Shown: positions 37,005 to 46,799, numbered from the stretch's first letter. The stretch: DNA of 64,000 nt from Sulfitobacter dubius (GCF_900113435.1 NZ_FOPG01000002.1:310001-374000), one strand, 5' to 3'. A program made the numbers and translations. Notes: a model not told the origin generated them from the sequence alone.

Positions 37005-37041
37005 AGCCTGCCCATAGCGCGGCAAAGGCGACTGGGAAAGC

Positions 37042-38874
37042 CTATTCCGCCGCCTTCACATCCAGAAACCCGCCCGACTGCCTATGCCAATAGCGCGCAT
37101 AAAGCCCGTCTTGGGCAAGCAAATCGGCATGGCTGCCAATCTCTGCGATGCGACCTGCGTCCAGCACCATGATGCGGTTCATTTCGGTCAGGGTCGACAG
37201 GCGGTGGGCGATGGCCAGCACGGTTTTGCCCTCCATCACCCGGTCAAGGGTCTGCTGAATCGCGGCCTCGACCTCGCTATCAAGGGCGCTTGTCGCCTCA
37301 TCCAGCACCAGTATCGGCGCGTCTTTCAGGATGGCGCGGGCCAAGGCGATGCGCTGGCGCTGGCCGCCCGAAAGCTTCACCCCACGCTCCCCCAGATGCG
37401 CGTCATAGCCGTGGCGACCTTTGTGATCTTCGAGCTGCTGGATAAACTCATGCGCCTCGGCCCGTTCGGCGGCGGCGATGACCTCGGCCTCTGTCGCGTC
37501 GGGGCGGCCGTAGAGGATGTTATCCCGCGCGGAGCGGTTGAACATCGCCGTCTCCTGCGTAACCATGCCGATATTGCGACGCAGGCTCTCTTGCGTGACT
37601 TCCGATGTATCCACTCCGTCTATCAAAATCTTGCCCTGCTCCGGTTCATAGAGCCGCAAGAGCAGCGCCACGAGTGTCGATTTCCCTGCCCCCGAGGCAC
37701 CAACAATCCCCAGCTTCTCGCCCGGTTTGATGGTAAGCAAAATCTGATCGATCCCGCCGGTCTGGCGGCCATAGGCAAAACCGAGGTCACGCAACTCGAT
37801 CTGCCCGGCCTCCACGACCAATTTCTGCGCATCAGGCCCATCATCCAACCGCACGCGCGGCGTCAGGGTGCGCATGCCGTCCTCGACCTCACCGATATTG
37901 GAATATATCGCCATCAGCGTGAAAGAGACCCAGCCCGTCATCTGCGCAATACGGATCGCAATGGCACCGGAGGCGACGATATCGCCTTCGCTTGCCATAT
38001 CGCGCTGCCATAGCAGGATTGTCCCGCCCATCAGCAAAACTGGCAAAAGCCCCGCAAGACTCATCAGCGCCAGCCGGAACCCGGCGGCGAGATAGCCGAA
38101 CTCCAACGCCCGGGCACGAAAGCTTTGCATTGCGGAAAGCGCTGCTCGGTCTTCGTGATCGGCATGGGCAAAGAGTTTCACCGTTTTAATGTTGGTGATC
38201 GTATCCACCACCTGCCCCGACACCATCGCCCGCGCCCCGGCACGGCCCGCCGCCCGCTTGCGGACCCGGGGCAGGAACCAGTTGATCAGCGCTAGATACA
38301 TCACCAGCCAGACTGAAAACCCAACCGCCACGCGCCAGTCAATCGCCAAGAGCAGCGCAACCGACCCGACGAGAGAGGCCAGCGCAAAGGCCACCACGTT
38401 GATCACCTCGGCTGCCACATCTGTCACCGCCCGCGCGGCCTGCATCTGCTTTTGCGCGATGCGTCCGGCGAAGTCTTCGTCAAAGAAATTTACGTTTTGC
38501 CCCAGCGTCCAACGGTGCAGACGCGACAACACCAGCGGGTTCACATTGGGCTGCACCATGATCGCGTTCGAGGCCGAGGACAGGCCGAACAGCACGGGAC
38601 GTGCCACAAGAAAGAACGCGACCGCGCCCAGCACCAGCACCAGACTGCTGCCTTCGAAGAACCGCTCTGGCCCCGCGCTGACCGTAGCGTCGATGACCTT
38701 GCCCAATATCCACGCCGTGCCCGCCTCCATCGCGCCAGCGGCGGCGGAAAGGAGCGCGGCAAGCCAAAGCACCGGCCAAGCCCCCGACAGACACCAGCGC
38801 ATGAAGGCCCCCAGCGTTTGCGGCGGCGGGCCATCAGCGGGGTGAAACGGGTTGATCCAGTTCGAAATGCTCAC
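37042..38874 (-). CDS. ABC exporter half-transporter (membrane plus ATPase), second of a pair
   Basis: The 610-residue protein has a six-helix exporter membrane domain (about 20-330) and a complete ATPase: Walker A GASGAGKST, Q-loop VTQE, signature LSGGQRQRIALARAI, Walker B ILVLDEATSALDSE and H-loop IAHRLST. Its C-terminus ends in YARYWHRQSGGFLDVKAAE, nearly the same as the tail of the upstream exporter, so the two arose by tandem duplication. ATGA overlap of 4 nt means coupled translation and probable heterodimer. Both ATP sites look functional. Substrate unknown (lipid, drug or peptide). Confidence 0.93.
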   Translation of the reverse strand: MSISNWINPFHPADGPPPQTLGAFMRWCLSGAWPVLWLAALLSAAAGAMEAGTAWILGKVIDATVSAGPERFFEGSSLVLVLGAVAFFLVARPVLFGLSSASNAIMVQPNVNPLVLSRLHRWTLGQNVNFFDEDFAGRIAQKQMQAARAVTDVAAEVINVVAFALASLVGSVALLLAIDWRVAVGFSVWLVMYLALINWFLPRVRKRAAGRAGARAMVSGQVVDTITNIKTVKLFAHADHEDRAALSAMQSFRARALEFGYLAAGFRLALMSLAGLLPVLLMGGTILLWQRDMASEGDIVASGAIAIRIAQMTGWVSFTLMAIYSNIGEVEDGMRTLTPRVRLDDGPDAQKLVVEAGQIELRDLGFAYGRQTGGIDQILLTIKPGEKLGIVGASGAGKSTLVALLLRLYEPEQGKILIDGVDTSEVTQESLRRNIGMVTQETAMFNRSARDNILYGRPDATEAEVIAAAERAEAHEFIQQLEDHKGRHGYDAHLGERGVKLSGGQRQRIALARAILKDAPILVLDEATSALDSEVEAAIQQTLDRVMEGKTVLAIAHRLSTLTEMNRIMVLDAGRIAEIGSHADLLAQDGLYARYWHRQSGGFLDVKAAE

Positions 38875-40709
38875 GTCTTGTCATCCAATGCGAGAAAACC
38901 GCCCGACTGACGGTGCCAGAAGGCTGCATATAGGCCAGCTTTCTCCAAAAGCGCGTCGTGGGTGCCTTCTTCGACGATACGTCCCTGATCCAAAACAAGA
39001 ATTCGGTCCATCTCGGCAATTGTAGACAGCCGGTGCGCGATGGCGATGACGGTCTTGCCAGCCATCATGCCATAGAGTGTTTCCTGAATGACCGCCTCCA
39101 CCTCACTGTCGAGCGCGCTGGTTGCCTCATCCAGCAGCAAGATCGGCGCGTTCTTCAGGATCACCCGCGCCAGAGTGATGCGCTGACGCTGCCCGCCGGA
39201 GAGTTTCACACCCCGTTCGCCGACACGGGCATCATAGCCCGCGCGCCCCTCCGGATCTGTCAGATCAAGAATGAACTCATGCGCCTGCGCCTGTTTCGCC
39301 GCCGCGACCATCTCGGCCTCGCTGGCGTCGGGGCGGCCGTAGAGAATGTTCTCACGCACCGAACGATGAAGCAGCGAGGAATCCTGCTGCACGACACCGA
39401 TATGCCGCCGCAAACTGTCTTGCCGGACTTGGGAGATGTCCTGCCCGTCGATCCGGATCTGCCCCGCTTCGGCGTCATAGAACCGCAGCATCAGCTTCAC
39501 GAGCGTCGATTTCCCCGCGCCGGAACGGCCAACAAGGCCAATCTTCTCGCCCGGTTGTACGATGATATTGATGCCCTGAACCCCGCCGCTCTCGCGCCCG
39601 TAGTGGTGGCTTAGATCTGCCATCTCGATCCGCCCTTCGGTCAGCTTCAAGGGCGGCGCATCGCGTCGGTCGGTCAGGGCAAGGGGCTGGGCAATGGTCT
39701 CCATCCCCTCGGCCACAACACCCAATTCGCGGAAGAAACTCGACAGCGCCCACATGATCCAGCCGGTCATGGAGTTAAGCCGCAGCGCCAGCGCGGCGGC
39801 AGCGGCCACGACGCCAACGCTCGCTTCGCCCGCCATCCAAAGCACCAGCCCCCAGCCGACAATACCCACGATCAACATGCCGTTAAGAAGGGTCAGCACC
39901 ACATCCATGATGCTGAAAATCCGCATCTCGCCCTGAAAGGTACGCCGCGCCTCTTCGATGGCCTCTCCGGCAAAGTCGACCTCTAGATCATGATGCGCGA
40001 ACATCTTGACCGAATGGATATTCGTATAGGCATCTACCACGCGCCCCGTCACCTGAGACCGCGCATCTGACGCCGCTTTGGAGGCTGGGCCGACCCGTTT
40101 GATCGTCCATGCCACCAAGCCAGCGTAGAGGATAAACCACCCCAAAAGCGGCACTAACAAACGGATATCAGAGGTAGAAAGCAAAATCGCCGCGCCGATC
40201 ATATAGGCCAGCGAGTAAGAGATCGCATCGAAGACTTGGAACACCACCTCCCCCGCCGCGGGGGGTGTTTGCATGATGCGATTGGCTATACGCCCGGCGA
40301 AGTCATTCTCAAACCAACCGACCGATTGCCGCAAGACATGCCGATGCGCCCGCCAACGGATCAGGGTGCCAAAGTTCGGCAGGATGGCGTTGTTCAGCAG
40401 CATCACGTCGAAGGCTTGCACCAAGGGTCTCAGGAACAGCACCGCGAGGGCGACAAGGATCAGTTCGGTCCCGTAGTCCTCCCACATCTGCGCGGGATCG
40501 CTGCCGAGCAGGTCAACGATCCGGCCCATGTAGTAGATCAGACCAATCTCAATCGCAGCCACAAGGATCGCCATCACCCCGGCGAGGACGAAGACCTTTT
40601 TAAAGGGCTGCGCATAATCCCGCAAAAAGGGCCAAAGCCCCTGCGGCGGGTGGTCCTTTTCGCGATAGGCAACATAGGGATCTACGAGGTTTTCGAAAAA
40701 TCGGAACAT
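38871..40709 (-). CDS. ABC exporter half-transporter, first of a pair
   Basis: I start at ATG 40709 (MFRFFENLVDPY), giving 612 residues; the upstream ATG in frame has no ribosome binding site while AAGG precedes this one. The membrane domain (about 35-340) and the ATPase are complete: GRSGAGKSTL, VVQQD, LSGGQRQRITLARVI, ILLLDEATSALDSE and IAHRLST. The tail YAAFWHRQSGGFLALDD mirrors its partner. It looks like the MsbA/MdlB class of type IV ABC exporters. The neighbour downstream in the run is an RNA methyltransferase, which says nothing about the substrate. Confidence 0.93.
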   Translation of the reverse strand: MFRFFENLVDPYVAYREKDHPPQGLWPFLRDYAQPFKKVFVLAGVMAILVAAIEIGLIYYMGRIVDLLGSDPAQMWEDYGTELILVALAVLFLRPLVQAFDVMLLNNAILPNFGTLIRWRAHRHVLRQSVGWFENDFAGRIANRIMQTPPAAGEVVFQVFDAISYSLAYMIGAAILLSTSDIRLLVPLLGWFILYAGLVAWTIKRVGPASKAASDARSQVTGRVVDAYTNIHSVKMFAHHDLEVDFAGEAIEEARRTFQGEMRIFSIMDVVLTLLNGMLIVGIVGWGLVLWMAGEASVGVVAAAAALALRLNSMTGWIMWALSSFFRELGVVAEGMETIAQPLALTDRRDAPPLKLTEGRIEMADLSHHYGRESGGVQGINIIVQPGEKIGLVGRSGAGKSTLVKLMLRFYDAEAGQIRIDGQDISQVRQDSLRRHIGVVQQDSSLLHRSVRENILYGRPDASEAEMVAAAKQAQAHEFILDLTDPEGRAGYDARVGERGVKLSGGQRQRITLARVILKNAPILLLDEATSALDSEVEAVIQETLYGMMAGKTVIAIAHRLSTIAEMDRILVLDQGRIVEEGTHDALLEKAGLYAAFWHRQSGGFLALDDKT

Positions 40710-40875
40710 GGGGAGGCCTTGGAAACAAACGTGCAAAATGATTGGCGATGCCCAATGGCAAAGCCGCTATGGAGCTAATGGTTATGCTAGCTTAGCTGAA
40801 CCAGATCCCGCGGTACATTTCGCACATCTCCCTTGCAATGCAGCTTGGATAGCCGAAATCGGCGTCGATGTCGAC

Positions 40876-42036
40876 CTAGCTTGCCTCGGACAGCAGTTCC
40901 GCGCGGGACAGGGAGAAATCGGAAGCGATCCAAATTTGCTCTAACCGAGCAATCTCATACCCCAACTCAGGGCCTTTAAACTTCGGCATCAGATCCTTGG
41001 CCGACACGGGAAACCGCGCGGAAGCTGCGCGAGTTATCGTCTCTAATACGGCGCTTTCGGGCAATTCTTCAGCCAAACAGGCCCGCAGCAATGCAGCGCC
41101 GCGCGCCGCTTCAACTCCGTGCCGATAAGCCAGTTCTGACAGGGGTAGCCCCGCAAAGCCCTGTTCTTGAAATAGCGCAAGACGTTTGGCTTCGACCCTG
41201 CTTAGCCGCAGACGGCCAGCCACTCCCTCTCCGCCCAGCGCAGCCAGACGAACCAACCAATCCGGAGCCAGCTCCAGCGCCTGCTCGAAATGGACCAGCG
41301 TGGATATCCAGCGGTCATCGCTCCCCGGCAAGAGCACCGGCAAAACGCCGGTCTGGCGCATCAACGCCAATGCTGGCGCGGGATCAGGAGCGCGGAGCAG
41401 CTTTTTAAATTCTTGGCCCACACGCTCTGCCGAAAGAGTCTCTAGCCCGTCCAAATTTGATGCGATCGCGTCCAGCGCATCAGGTTCCGGCCCCACCTCC
41501 GGATCGCCATACCACGCCATGAAACGAAAATAGCGCAGGGTGCGCAGATAATCTTCGCGAATGCGCTGCCCCGCGTCTTCGATAAAACGCAGGCGTTTCG
41601 CGCGTAGGTCAGGCAGCCCGCCCAGCGGGTCAAGCACCTGGCCGTCCGGCGTGGCGTAAAGCGCATTCATCGTGAAATCGCGGCGCCGCGCGTCCTCGGT
41701 GATATCGGTCGAGAAAGCCACAACCGCACGGCGGCCATCTGTTTTGACATCGCGGCGAAAGGTGGTGATCTCGAACGGCTTGCCGCCAGAAACCAACGTC
41801 ACCGTACCATGGTCGATCCCTGTCGGCACAGCCTTGACCCCGGCGGCCTTGGCCAGCGCCATCACCGTTTCAGGTGTCGCATCGGTGGAGAGATCCACAT
41901 CGCTGTCCGGCAGGCCCAGCAGCGCGTCGCGCACGCAACCACCGACGAAATAGATACGATGCCCGCCGTCCTGCACCACGCGGCAGACCCGCTGTGCATC
42001 TTCGTCCTGCAACCAGCGCGTCGAAGCTGGAATCAT
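40876..42036 (-). CDS. cca: CCA-adding tRNA nucleotidyltransferase
   Basis: I choose ATG 42036, which overlaps the Nudix stop by 4 nt (ATGA), giving 386 residues; ATG 42057 is also possible. The head domain has VGGCVRDALLGLPDSDVDLS (near 30-50; metal-binding D-x-D), RRDFTMNALY and RIREDYLRTLRYFRF, the class II CCA-enzyme signatures. It builds or repairs the 3' CCA end of tRNAs, or adds A only if a partner exists; alphaproteobacteria normally have one such enzyme. It lies in the run hslO-Nudix-cca. Confidence 0.93.
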   Translation of the reverse strand: MIPASTRWLQDEDAQRVCRVVQDGGHRIYFVGGCVRDALLGLPDSDVDLSTDATPETVMALAKAAGVKAVPTGIDHGTVTLVSGGKPFEITTFRRDVKTDGRRAVVAFSTDITEDARRRDFTMNALYATPDGQVLDPLGGLPDLRAKRLRFIEDAGQRIREDYLRTLRYFRFMAWYGDPEVGPEPDALDAIASNLDGLETLSAERVGQEFKKLLRAPDPAPALALMRQTGVLPVLLPGSDDRWISTLVHFEQALELAPDWLVRLAALGGEGVAGRLRLSRVEAKRLALFQEQGFAGLPLSELAYRHGVEAARGAALLRACLAEELPESAVLETITRAASARFPVSAKDLMPKFKGPELGYEIARLEQIWIASDFSLSRAELLSEAS

Positions 42037-42629
42037 CTGTTCATTCGCGTCGCCCATGCCCGCAACATACGCGCGGTCGCGCCCCAGATGTAATAGGGGC
42101 CGTAGGGCACGGCGTAATAATACCGCCGCTGGCCGCGCCAACGCCGGGAATGGACAAGGTAATTGCTGGGGTTCAGCACATGGTCCAGCGGCACGCGAAA
42201 CACCTCTTCAACCTCGCCGGGCTCTGGCACCACGGTGAAATCGCGCGTCACATAGCCGATCACGGGGGTCACGTTAAAGCCGGTCACGGTCTCATGGGCC
42301 GGAAGAACGCCCAAGACATCCACGATGTCGCTCGGCAGGCCGATCTCTTCGCGGGCTTCGCGCAGGGCGGCGGCGATGACATCCGCATCGCCGCCGTCTT
42401 GTTTGCCCCCCGGAAAGGCTATCTGTCCGGGGTGATGTTTCAACGCCGAAGAGCGTTTGGTGAGGATCAGTTCCAATCTTGCACCCGTATCAATCACCGG
42501 CGCAAGCACGCCCGCAGGCCGCAGGCTACGCCCCTCAGGCAAAGTGACCTCCGGGTTCAGGTCAAAATCAGAGGATTCTACCCCTGTCTGCGCGAGCGCC
42601 TCGCGGAAAGACTGGAATCGATCGCTCAC
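42033..42629 (-). CDS. CoA pyrophosphatase-type Nudix hydrolase
   Basis: I choose GTG 42629, one base after the hslO stop (TAAGGTG), with AAGG 6 nt upstream, giving 198 residues; longer frames run into hslO. PAGVLAPVI and SSALKHHPGQIAFPGGKQD (about 60-78) plus the Nudix core REAREEIGLP match the NudL/CoA-diphosphatase subfamily (UPF0035 motif). These enzymes cleave CoA or its oxidised forms. It sits between hslO and cca with 1-nt spacing and 4-nt overlap, so the three are one operon. Confidence 0.9.
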   Translation of the reverse strand: MSDRFQSFREALAQTGVESSDFDLNPEVTLPEGRSLRPAGVLAPVIDTGARLELILTKRSSALKHHPGQIAFPGGKQDGGDADVIAAALREAREEIGLPSDIVDVLGVLPAHETVTGFNVTPVIGYVTRDFTVVPEPGEVEEVFRVPLDHVLNPSNYLVHSRRWRGQRRYYYAVPYGPYYIWGATARMLRAWATRMNR

Positions 42630-42630
42630 C

Positions 42631-43605
42631 TTAGGCCTTGGCGTCGAAACCGACCGTGGCCGGGTCGAGGTCATAATGCGCGCCGCAGAATTGGCAATCG
42701 GCGGTCACCCGGCCCTCGTCCGTCGTCATTTTCTCGATGTCGCGAGCCGAGTAGATCGAAAGGCTTTGGCGCACGCGATCTTCGGAGCAAGTACACCCAA
42801 AACGCACCGGCTGCGCATCATAGACCCGCGGTTGTTCCTCGTGAAACAATCGCAGCAGCAGGTCGGTGGGTGGCACGCTGGGGCCGATCAACTCCAACTC
42901 CTCGACCGTGCCGAGCAGGATATTGACGCGGTTCCAGTTCTCGGCCTCATCGCCTTCGACCAAGTCGTCGGCCTTGAGGACATCGCCAGTCCCCTCGCCC
43001 GATGCCGCCAGCGGGGAGGCTTTGGGCATATGTTGCAACATGATTCCGCCAGCGCGCCAGTGCTCCGGCTCATCCGGACCGGACGATTTACCAAAGCTTA
43101 GCGAAAAACGGGTCGGCAACTGTTCGGACTGCGCAAAATAGGCTTCGGCACAGGCGGCCAAAGACCCGCCGGCCAGCGGCGTGATGCCCTGATAGGGGGT
43201 CATGCCTTTGCCTTGGTCGATCATGATCGCGAAATAGCCTTCGCCGATCTGTTCAAACGGGGCGTCATCGGTCAGCCGATCTGCATCATAGCTGGCATAG
43301 GCGCGGATGCGCGCAGCCTCGCCTTCCTTTTCGGGGCCGTAGTAATCGGTAGCGATCATCCGCACGGCACCTTTGGATTGCACCTGTAGCGACAGTTTCC
43401 AACGCAGTTTGATCGTCTGACCGATCAAAGCGGTCAGCAAAGCCATTTCGGCCACCAAAGCTTCAACCTGCGGCGGGTAATCGTGCTGCTTCAGGATGCC
43501 TTCCAACACGCCATCAAGCCGCGCCACGCGGCCGCGCATGTCGACATCATCAAGCTGAAAGGGCAGAACGGTATCGTCCCACGCGATTTTAGTTCCTTGG
43601 GTCAT
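42631..43605 (-). CDS. hslO: redox-regulated chaperone Hsp33
   Basis: The 324-residue protein is a holdase turned on by oxidation. The C-terminal zinc switch is visible as CTCSEDRV and CQFCGAHYD, the CxC...CxxC pattern, where zinc is lost and disulfides form under oxidative stress. The start has AAGGA upstream. It leads the run hslO-Nudix-cca. It complements the DnaK and MsrA stress functions elsewhere in the window. Confidence 0.95.
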   Translation of the reverse strand: MTQGTKIAWDDTVLPFQLDDVDMRGRVARLDGVLEGILKQHDYPPQVEALVAEMALLTALIGQTIKLRWKLSLQVQSKGAVRMIATDYYGPEKEGEAARIRAYASYDADRLTDDAPFEQIGEGYFAIMIDQGKGMTPYQGITPLAGGSLAACAEAYFAQSEQLPTRFSLSFGKSSGPDEPEHWRAGGIMLQHMPKASPLAASGEGTGDVLKADDLVEGDEAENWNRVNILLGTVEELELIGPSVPPTDLLLRLFHEEQPRVYDAQPVRFGCTCSEDRVRQSLSIYSARDIEKMTTDEGRVTADCQFCGAHYDLDPATVGFDAKA

Positions 43606-43681
43606 CGGGTTTCCTTATCGGGGGCCGCTTGGCATACCGCGTCTATATAGGCGCAGCAACCCATGGAAAAAGGGGCAGCAG

Positions 43682-44176
43682 ATGATCAGACGTACAGGCC
43701 GCGCACCGCAGCCCGGCCAAACCTACACGCCCCGCCCCGGCGCCTATGCCATTCTGCCGCTGCAAAGCCGCTTTTTGATGACGCTTGAAATGGGCGACGA
43801 GACCGAAGTGCAACTGCCCGGTGGCGGCATTGAGGCTGGTGAATCCCCTCTTCAAGCGCTGCACCGCGAAGTGCTGGAAGAAACCGGTTGGCGCATCGCC
43901 CGCCCGCGCCGTCTGGGTGCGTTCCGCCGTTTCACCTATATGAAGGATTACGATCTTTGGGCGCAGAAAATCTGCCATATCTACGTCGCCCACCCTGTGC
44001 GCCAGATTGCCGAACCGACAGAACAACACCATGCCACACTGGTGCTATCTGCCAGCGAGGCCGTGGCAACCCTCGCGAATGAGGGCGACAGGCTGTTTCT
44101 AGAACGTTACTTCACATCACAAAACAAACTGCGCCAACGTCTCGTCGTTGGTAATGTCCGTATAGGTAAAACCTGA
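43682..44176 (+). CDS. Nudix hydrolase
   Basis: The 164-residue protein has a full Nudix box from GGGIEAGESPLQALHREV to LEETGW (about 41-64), with R-E-x-x-E-E conserved. The rest gives no substrate clue; the N-terminal region GQTYTPRPGAYAILPLQ resembles general NUDIX proteins of Rhodobacterales. The last 60 nt run over the 3' end of ilvA on the other strand. It is divergent from hslO with 76 nt between. Confidence 0.88.
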   Translation: MIRRTGRAPQPGQTYTPRPGAYAILPLQSRFLMTLEMGDETEVQLPGGGIEAGESPLQALHREVLEETGWRIARPRRLGAFRRFTYMKDYDLWAQKICHIYVAHPVRQIAEPTEQHHATLVLSASEAVATLANEGDRLFLERYFTSQNKLRQRLVVGNVRIGKT

Positions 44177-45349
44177 TTGTCCCAACTGCTCCAAGAAAGG
44201 CCTAAAGCTCTCAGGCTGCCGTGTCTCGATCCCGATCAAAACCGAACCAAAATTGCGCGCTGACTTTTTAAGATACTCAAAGCGGCAAATGTCATCATCA
44301 GGCCCAAGCATCATCAGGAACTCTTTCAAGGCGCCGGGCCGCTGCGGCATGCGCAGGATGAAATATTTCTTGACCCCGGAATAGCGCTGCGCTCGCTCCT
44401 TAACTTCAGGCAAACGCTCGAAATCGAAGTTACCGCCTGAGGCCACACAGACCACCGTTTTGCCTACAATTTGATCCGCCACTTCGCCCAGCGCATCAAT
44501 CGACAGCGCGCCTGCTGGCTCCAACACGATGCCCTCGACATTCAACATCTCATTGATCGTCACGCAGATACGGTCCTCCGGCAGATGCACCACATCCGCA
44601 GGGTTCACCCCGCGAAGCCGCTCAAACGTCCGCGCACCTATCTTAGCCACTGCGGCGCCATCGACAAAGTTATCAATCGGAGAGACATCGACCGGCGCCC
44701 CCACTTCCAACGCCCGCGCCAAGCTCGGCGCACCGGCAGGTTCTACGAATGTGTAATCACAGGTGTCGCCAAAATAACTGACCACCCCCGAAGACAGGCC
44801 GCCGCCGCCCACCGGCAAGATCACCCGGTCTGGCACCCGCCCTAATTGCTCGGCAATTTCAACGGCAACAGATGCCTGCCCCTCAATCACATCCTCGTCG
44901 TCAAAGGGCGACAGGAAATGCGCCCCCTCATCCCGGCAAAAGTTCTGCGCAGCGGCCAGAGTGGCGTCGAAATAATCCCCGACCAGCCGGATCTCGATGT
45001 TATCGCCGCCAAAAATGCGGGTCTTCTGCACTTTCTGTTGTGGCGTCGTCACCGGCATAAAAATCACACCCCGCACCCCGAAATGGCTACAGGCAAAAGC
45101 CACCCCCTGTGCATGGTTTCCTGCCGAGGCACAGACAAACAGCCCCTGCCCCGGGATCACCTTGCGCATCGCATTGAACGCGCCACGCAGCTTGTAAGAG
45201 CGTACAGGGCTCAAATCCTCGCGTTTCAACCAAATATCCGCGTCAAAACGCTCCGACAGATGCTCATTCCGCAACAGTGGTGTGGCCGGAAACAACACCC
45301 GCAACGCCTCTGCCGCCGCCTGTGCTTTTTGTGCAAAATCATCCGCCAT
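44117..45349 (-). CDS. ilvA: threonine ammonia-lyase (threonine dehydratase)
   Basis: I use ATG 45349 (GGAGAG 5 nt upstream; 410 residues); the frame is open further but overlaps the divergent region. The PLP lysine is K53 in SYKLRGAFNAM, the phosphate-binding glycine loop is PVGGGGLSSG, and SAGNHAQG is the substrate loop. One ACT-like domain (RMPQRPGALKEFLMMLG onward, about 330-410) is present; E. coli IlvA has two, so this is the short single-ACT form. It makes 2-oxobutyrate from threonine, for isoleucine synthesis. Confidence 0.95.
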   Translation of the reverse strand: MADDFAQKAQAAAEALRVLFPATPLLRNEHLSERFDADIWLKREDLSPVRSYKLRGAFNAMRKVIPGQGLFVCASAGNHAQGVAFACSHFGVRGVIFMPVTTPQQKVQKTRIFGGDNIEIRLVGDYFDATLAAAQNFCRDEGAHFLSPFDDEDVIEGQASVAVEIAEQLGRVPDRVILPVGGGGLSSGVVSYFGDTCDYTFVEPAGAPSLARALEVGAPVDVSPIDNFVDGAAVAKIGARTFERLRGVNPADVVHLPEDRICVTINEMLNVEGIVLEPAGALSIDALGEVADQIVGKTVVCVASGGNFDFERLPEVKERAQRYSGVKKYFILRMPQRPGALKEFLMMLGPDDDICRFEYLKKSARNFGSVLIGIETRQPESFRPFLEQLGQSGFTYTDITNDETLAQFVL

Positions 45350-45373
45350 CTGTGCTCTCCTTGCTGCCATTCG

Positions 45374-45402
45374 TCGATAGGCGCGCAGCCTGCATAGGTC
45401 AA
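45374..45402 (-). promoter_or_regulatory. putative ilvA promoter
   Basis: On the minus strand TTGACC (45402-45397) and TATCGA (45379-45374) are 17 nt apart, in the divergent gap between ilvA and argG and 25 nt before the ilvA ATG. Confidence 0.55.
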
Positions 45403-45473
45403 CGCAGGCTTCAATCTTGCCCGCGCCCGCGAAAACCGCTACCTCGCAGAGCGAACTTGAAAGGAACCCCGTC

Positions 45474-46700
45474 ATGTCCGCGCCCAAGAAAGTCGTGCTT
45501 GCCTATTCCGGCGGCCTCGATACCTCGATCATCCTGAAATGGCTACAAACCGAATATGGCTGCGAAGTGGTGACCTTCACCGCCGACCTCGGCCAAGGCG
45601 AAGAGCTAGAACCGGCTCGCAAGAAAGCTGAGATGATGGGCATCGCCCCAGAAAACATCTACATTGAAGACGTCCGCGAAGAATTCGTGCGCGATTTCGT
45701 CTTCCCGATGTTCCGCGCCAATGCTGTTTATGAAGGTCTCTACCTGCTAGGCACTTCAATCGCCCGTCCGCTGATCTCCAAACGTCTGGTAGAGATCGCC
45801 GAAGAAACTGGCGCCGATGCGGTCGCCCACGGCGCCACCGGTAAAGGCAACGACCAAGTTCGCTTTGAACTGGCCGCCTATGCGCTGAACCCTGACATCA
45901 AAGTGATCGCCCCTTGGCGCGAATGGGATCTGTCGAGCCGCACGAAACTTCTGGCCTTCGCGGAAGAAAACCAAATCCCGATCGCCAAAGACAAACGCGG
46001 CGAAGCGCCATTCTCTGTCGATGCCAACCTCCTGCACACCTCGTCCGAAGGCAAAGTCCTCGAAGACCCCGCCGTCGATGCACCCGACTACGTCTACCAG
46101 CGCACAGTCAGCCCCGAAGACGCACCCGACACCCCTGAATACGTCGAAATCGGCTTCGAGCGCGGCGATGCCGTCAGCATCAACGGCGAAGCCATGTCCC
46201 CCGCCACGATCCTCACGAAACTTAACGAGCTTGGCGGCAAACACGGCTGCGGTCGTCTCGATCTCGTCGAAGGTCGTTTTGTCGGTATGAAGTCCCGCGG
46301 CATCTACGAAACCCCTGGCGGCACCCTGCTGCTCGAAGCCCACCGCGGCATCGAATCCATCACGCTCGACCGCGGTGCCATGCACCTCAAAGACGAGCTG
46401 ATGCCGAAGTACGCAGAGTTGATCTACAACGGTTTCTGGTACAGCCCCGAACGCATGATGCTGCAAGCCGCCATCGACGCCAGCCAAACCCACGTCACCG
46501 GCACCGTGCGCCTGAAACTCTACAAAGGCCATGTGCGCACCGTAGGGCGCTGGTCCGATCACAGCCTCTACTCCGAAGCCCATGTGACCTTCGAAGACGA
46601 CGCCGGCGCCTATGACCAGAAAGATGCCGCAGGCTTCATCCAACTGAACGCCCTGCGCCTCAAACTGCTCGCCGCCCGCGACAAACGTCTCAAAAGCTGA
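45474..46700 (+). CDS. argG: argininosuccinate synthase
   Basis: I use ATG 45474 ([18 protein letters not shown]), giving 408 residues. It condenses citrulline and aspartate with ATP in arginine synthesis. AYSGGLDTS (10-18) is the pyrophosphatase-type ATP loop; [13 protein letters not shown] near 120-132 and the block with [13 protein letters not shown] near 270 are typical of ArgG. AAGGAA is upstream. The gene seems monocistronic and ends before a strong terminator. argJ is at 17.4 kb, so the arginine genes are scattered. Confidence 0.98.
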   Translation: MSAPKKVVLAYSGGLDTSIILKWLQTEYGCEVVTFTADLGQGEELEPARKKAEMMGIAPENIYIEDVREEFVRDFVFPMFRANAVYEGLYLLGTSIARPLISKRLVEIAEETGADAVAHGATGKGNDQVRFELAAYALNPDIKVIAPWREWDLSSRTKLLAFAEENQIPIAKDKRGEAPFSVDANLLHTSSEGKVLEDPAVDAPDYVYQRTVSPEDAPDTPEYVEIGFERGDAVSINGEAMSPATILTKLNELGGKHGCGRLDLVEGRFVGMKSRGIYETPGGTLLLEAHRGIESITLDRGAMHLKDELMPKYAELIYNGFWYSPERMMLQAAIDASQTHVTGTVRLKLYKGHVRTVGRWSDHSLYSEAHVTFEDDAGAYDQKDAAGFIQLNALRLKLLAARDKRLKS

Positions 46701-46728
46701 AGCGCGGAAGCCCCCTTCCCCTTCATCC

Positions 46729-46770
46729 TTTCTTAAATACCCGCGGGGGTCCGGGGGCAGCGCCCCCAGC
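46729..46770. repeat. G/C-rich intergenic hairpin element, likely dispersed repeat
   Basis: TTTCTTAAATACCCGCGGGGG, then TCCGGGGGCAGCGCCCCC. GGGGGC (46753-46758) pairs with GCCCCC (46762-46767), 3-nt loop. Sequences of this pattern (TAAATAC, then GGGGGTCCGGGGGC hairpin) are familiar from gaps in Rhodobacterales genomes; only one copy is in this window, so I cannot prove repetition here. Confidence 0.5.
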
Positions 46771-46799
46771 GGCCTCCTCCAAGGGCGCCAAAAGAAGAA

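Noticed and set aside
40710-40875. Small gene in the gap between the ABC exporter and cca
   Set aside because: The plus-strand frame there has no ribosome binding site and runs into cca; I see only possible promoter sequence.
45417-45445. argG promoter TTGCCC-N17-TACCTC
   Set aside because: The spacing is right but the -10 box matches only two positions of consensus.
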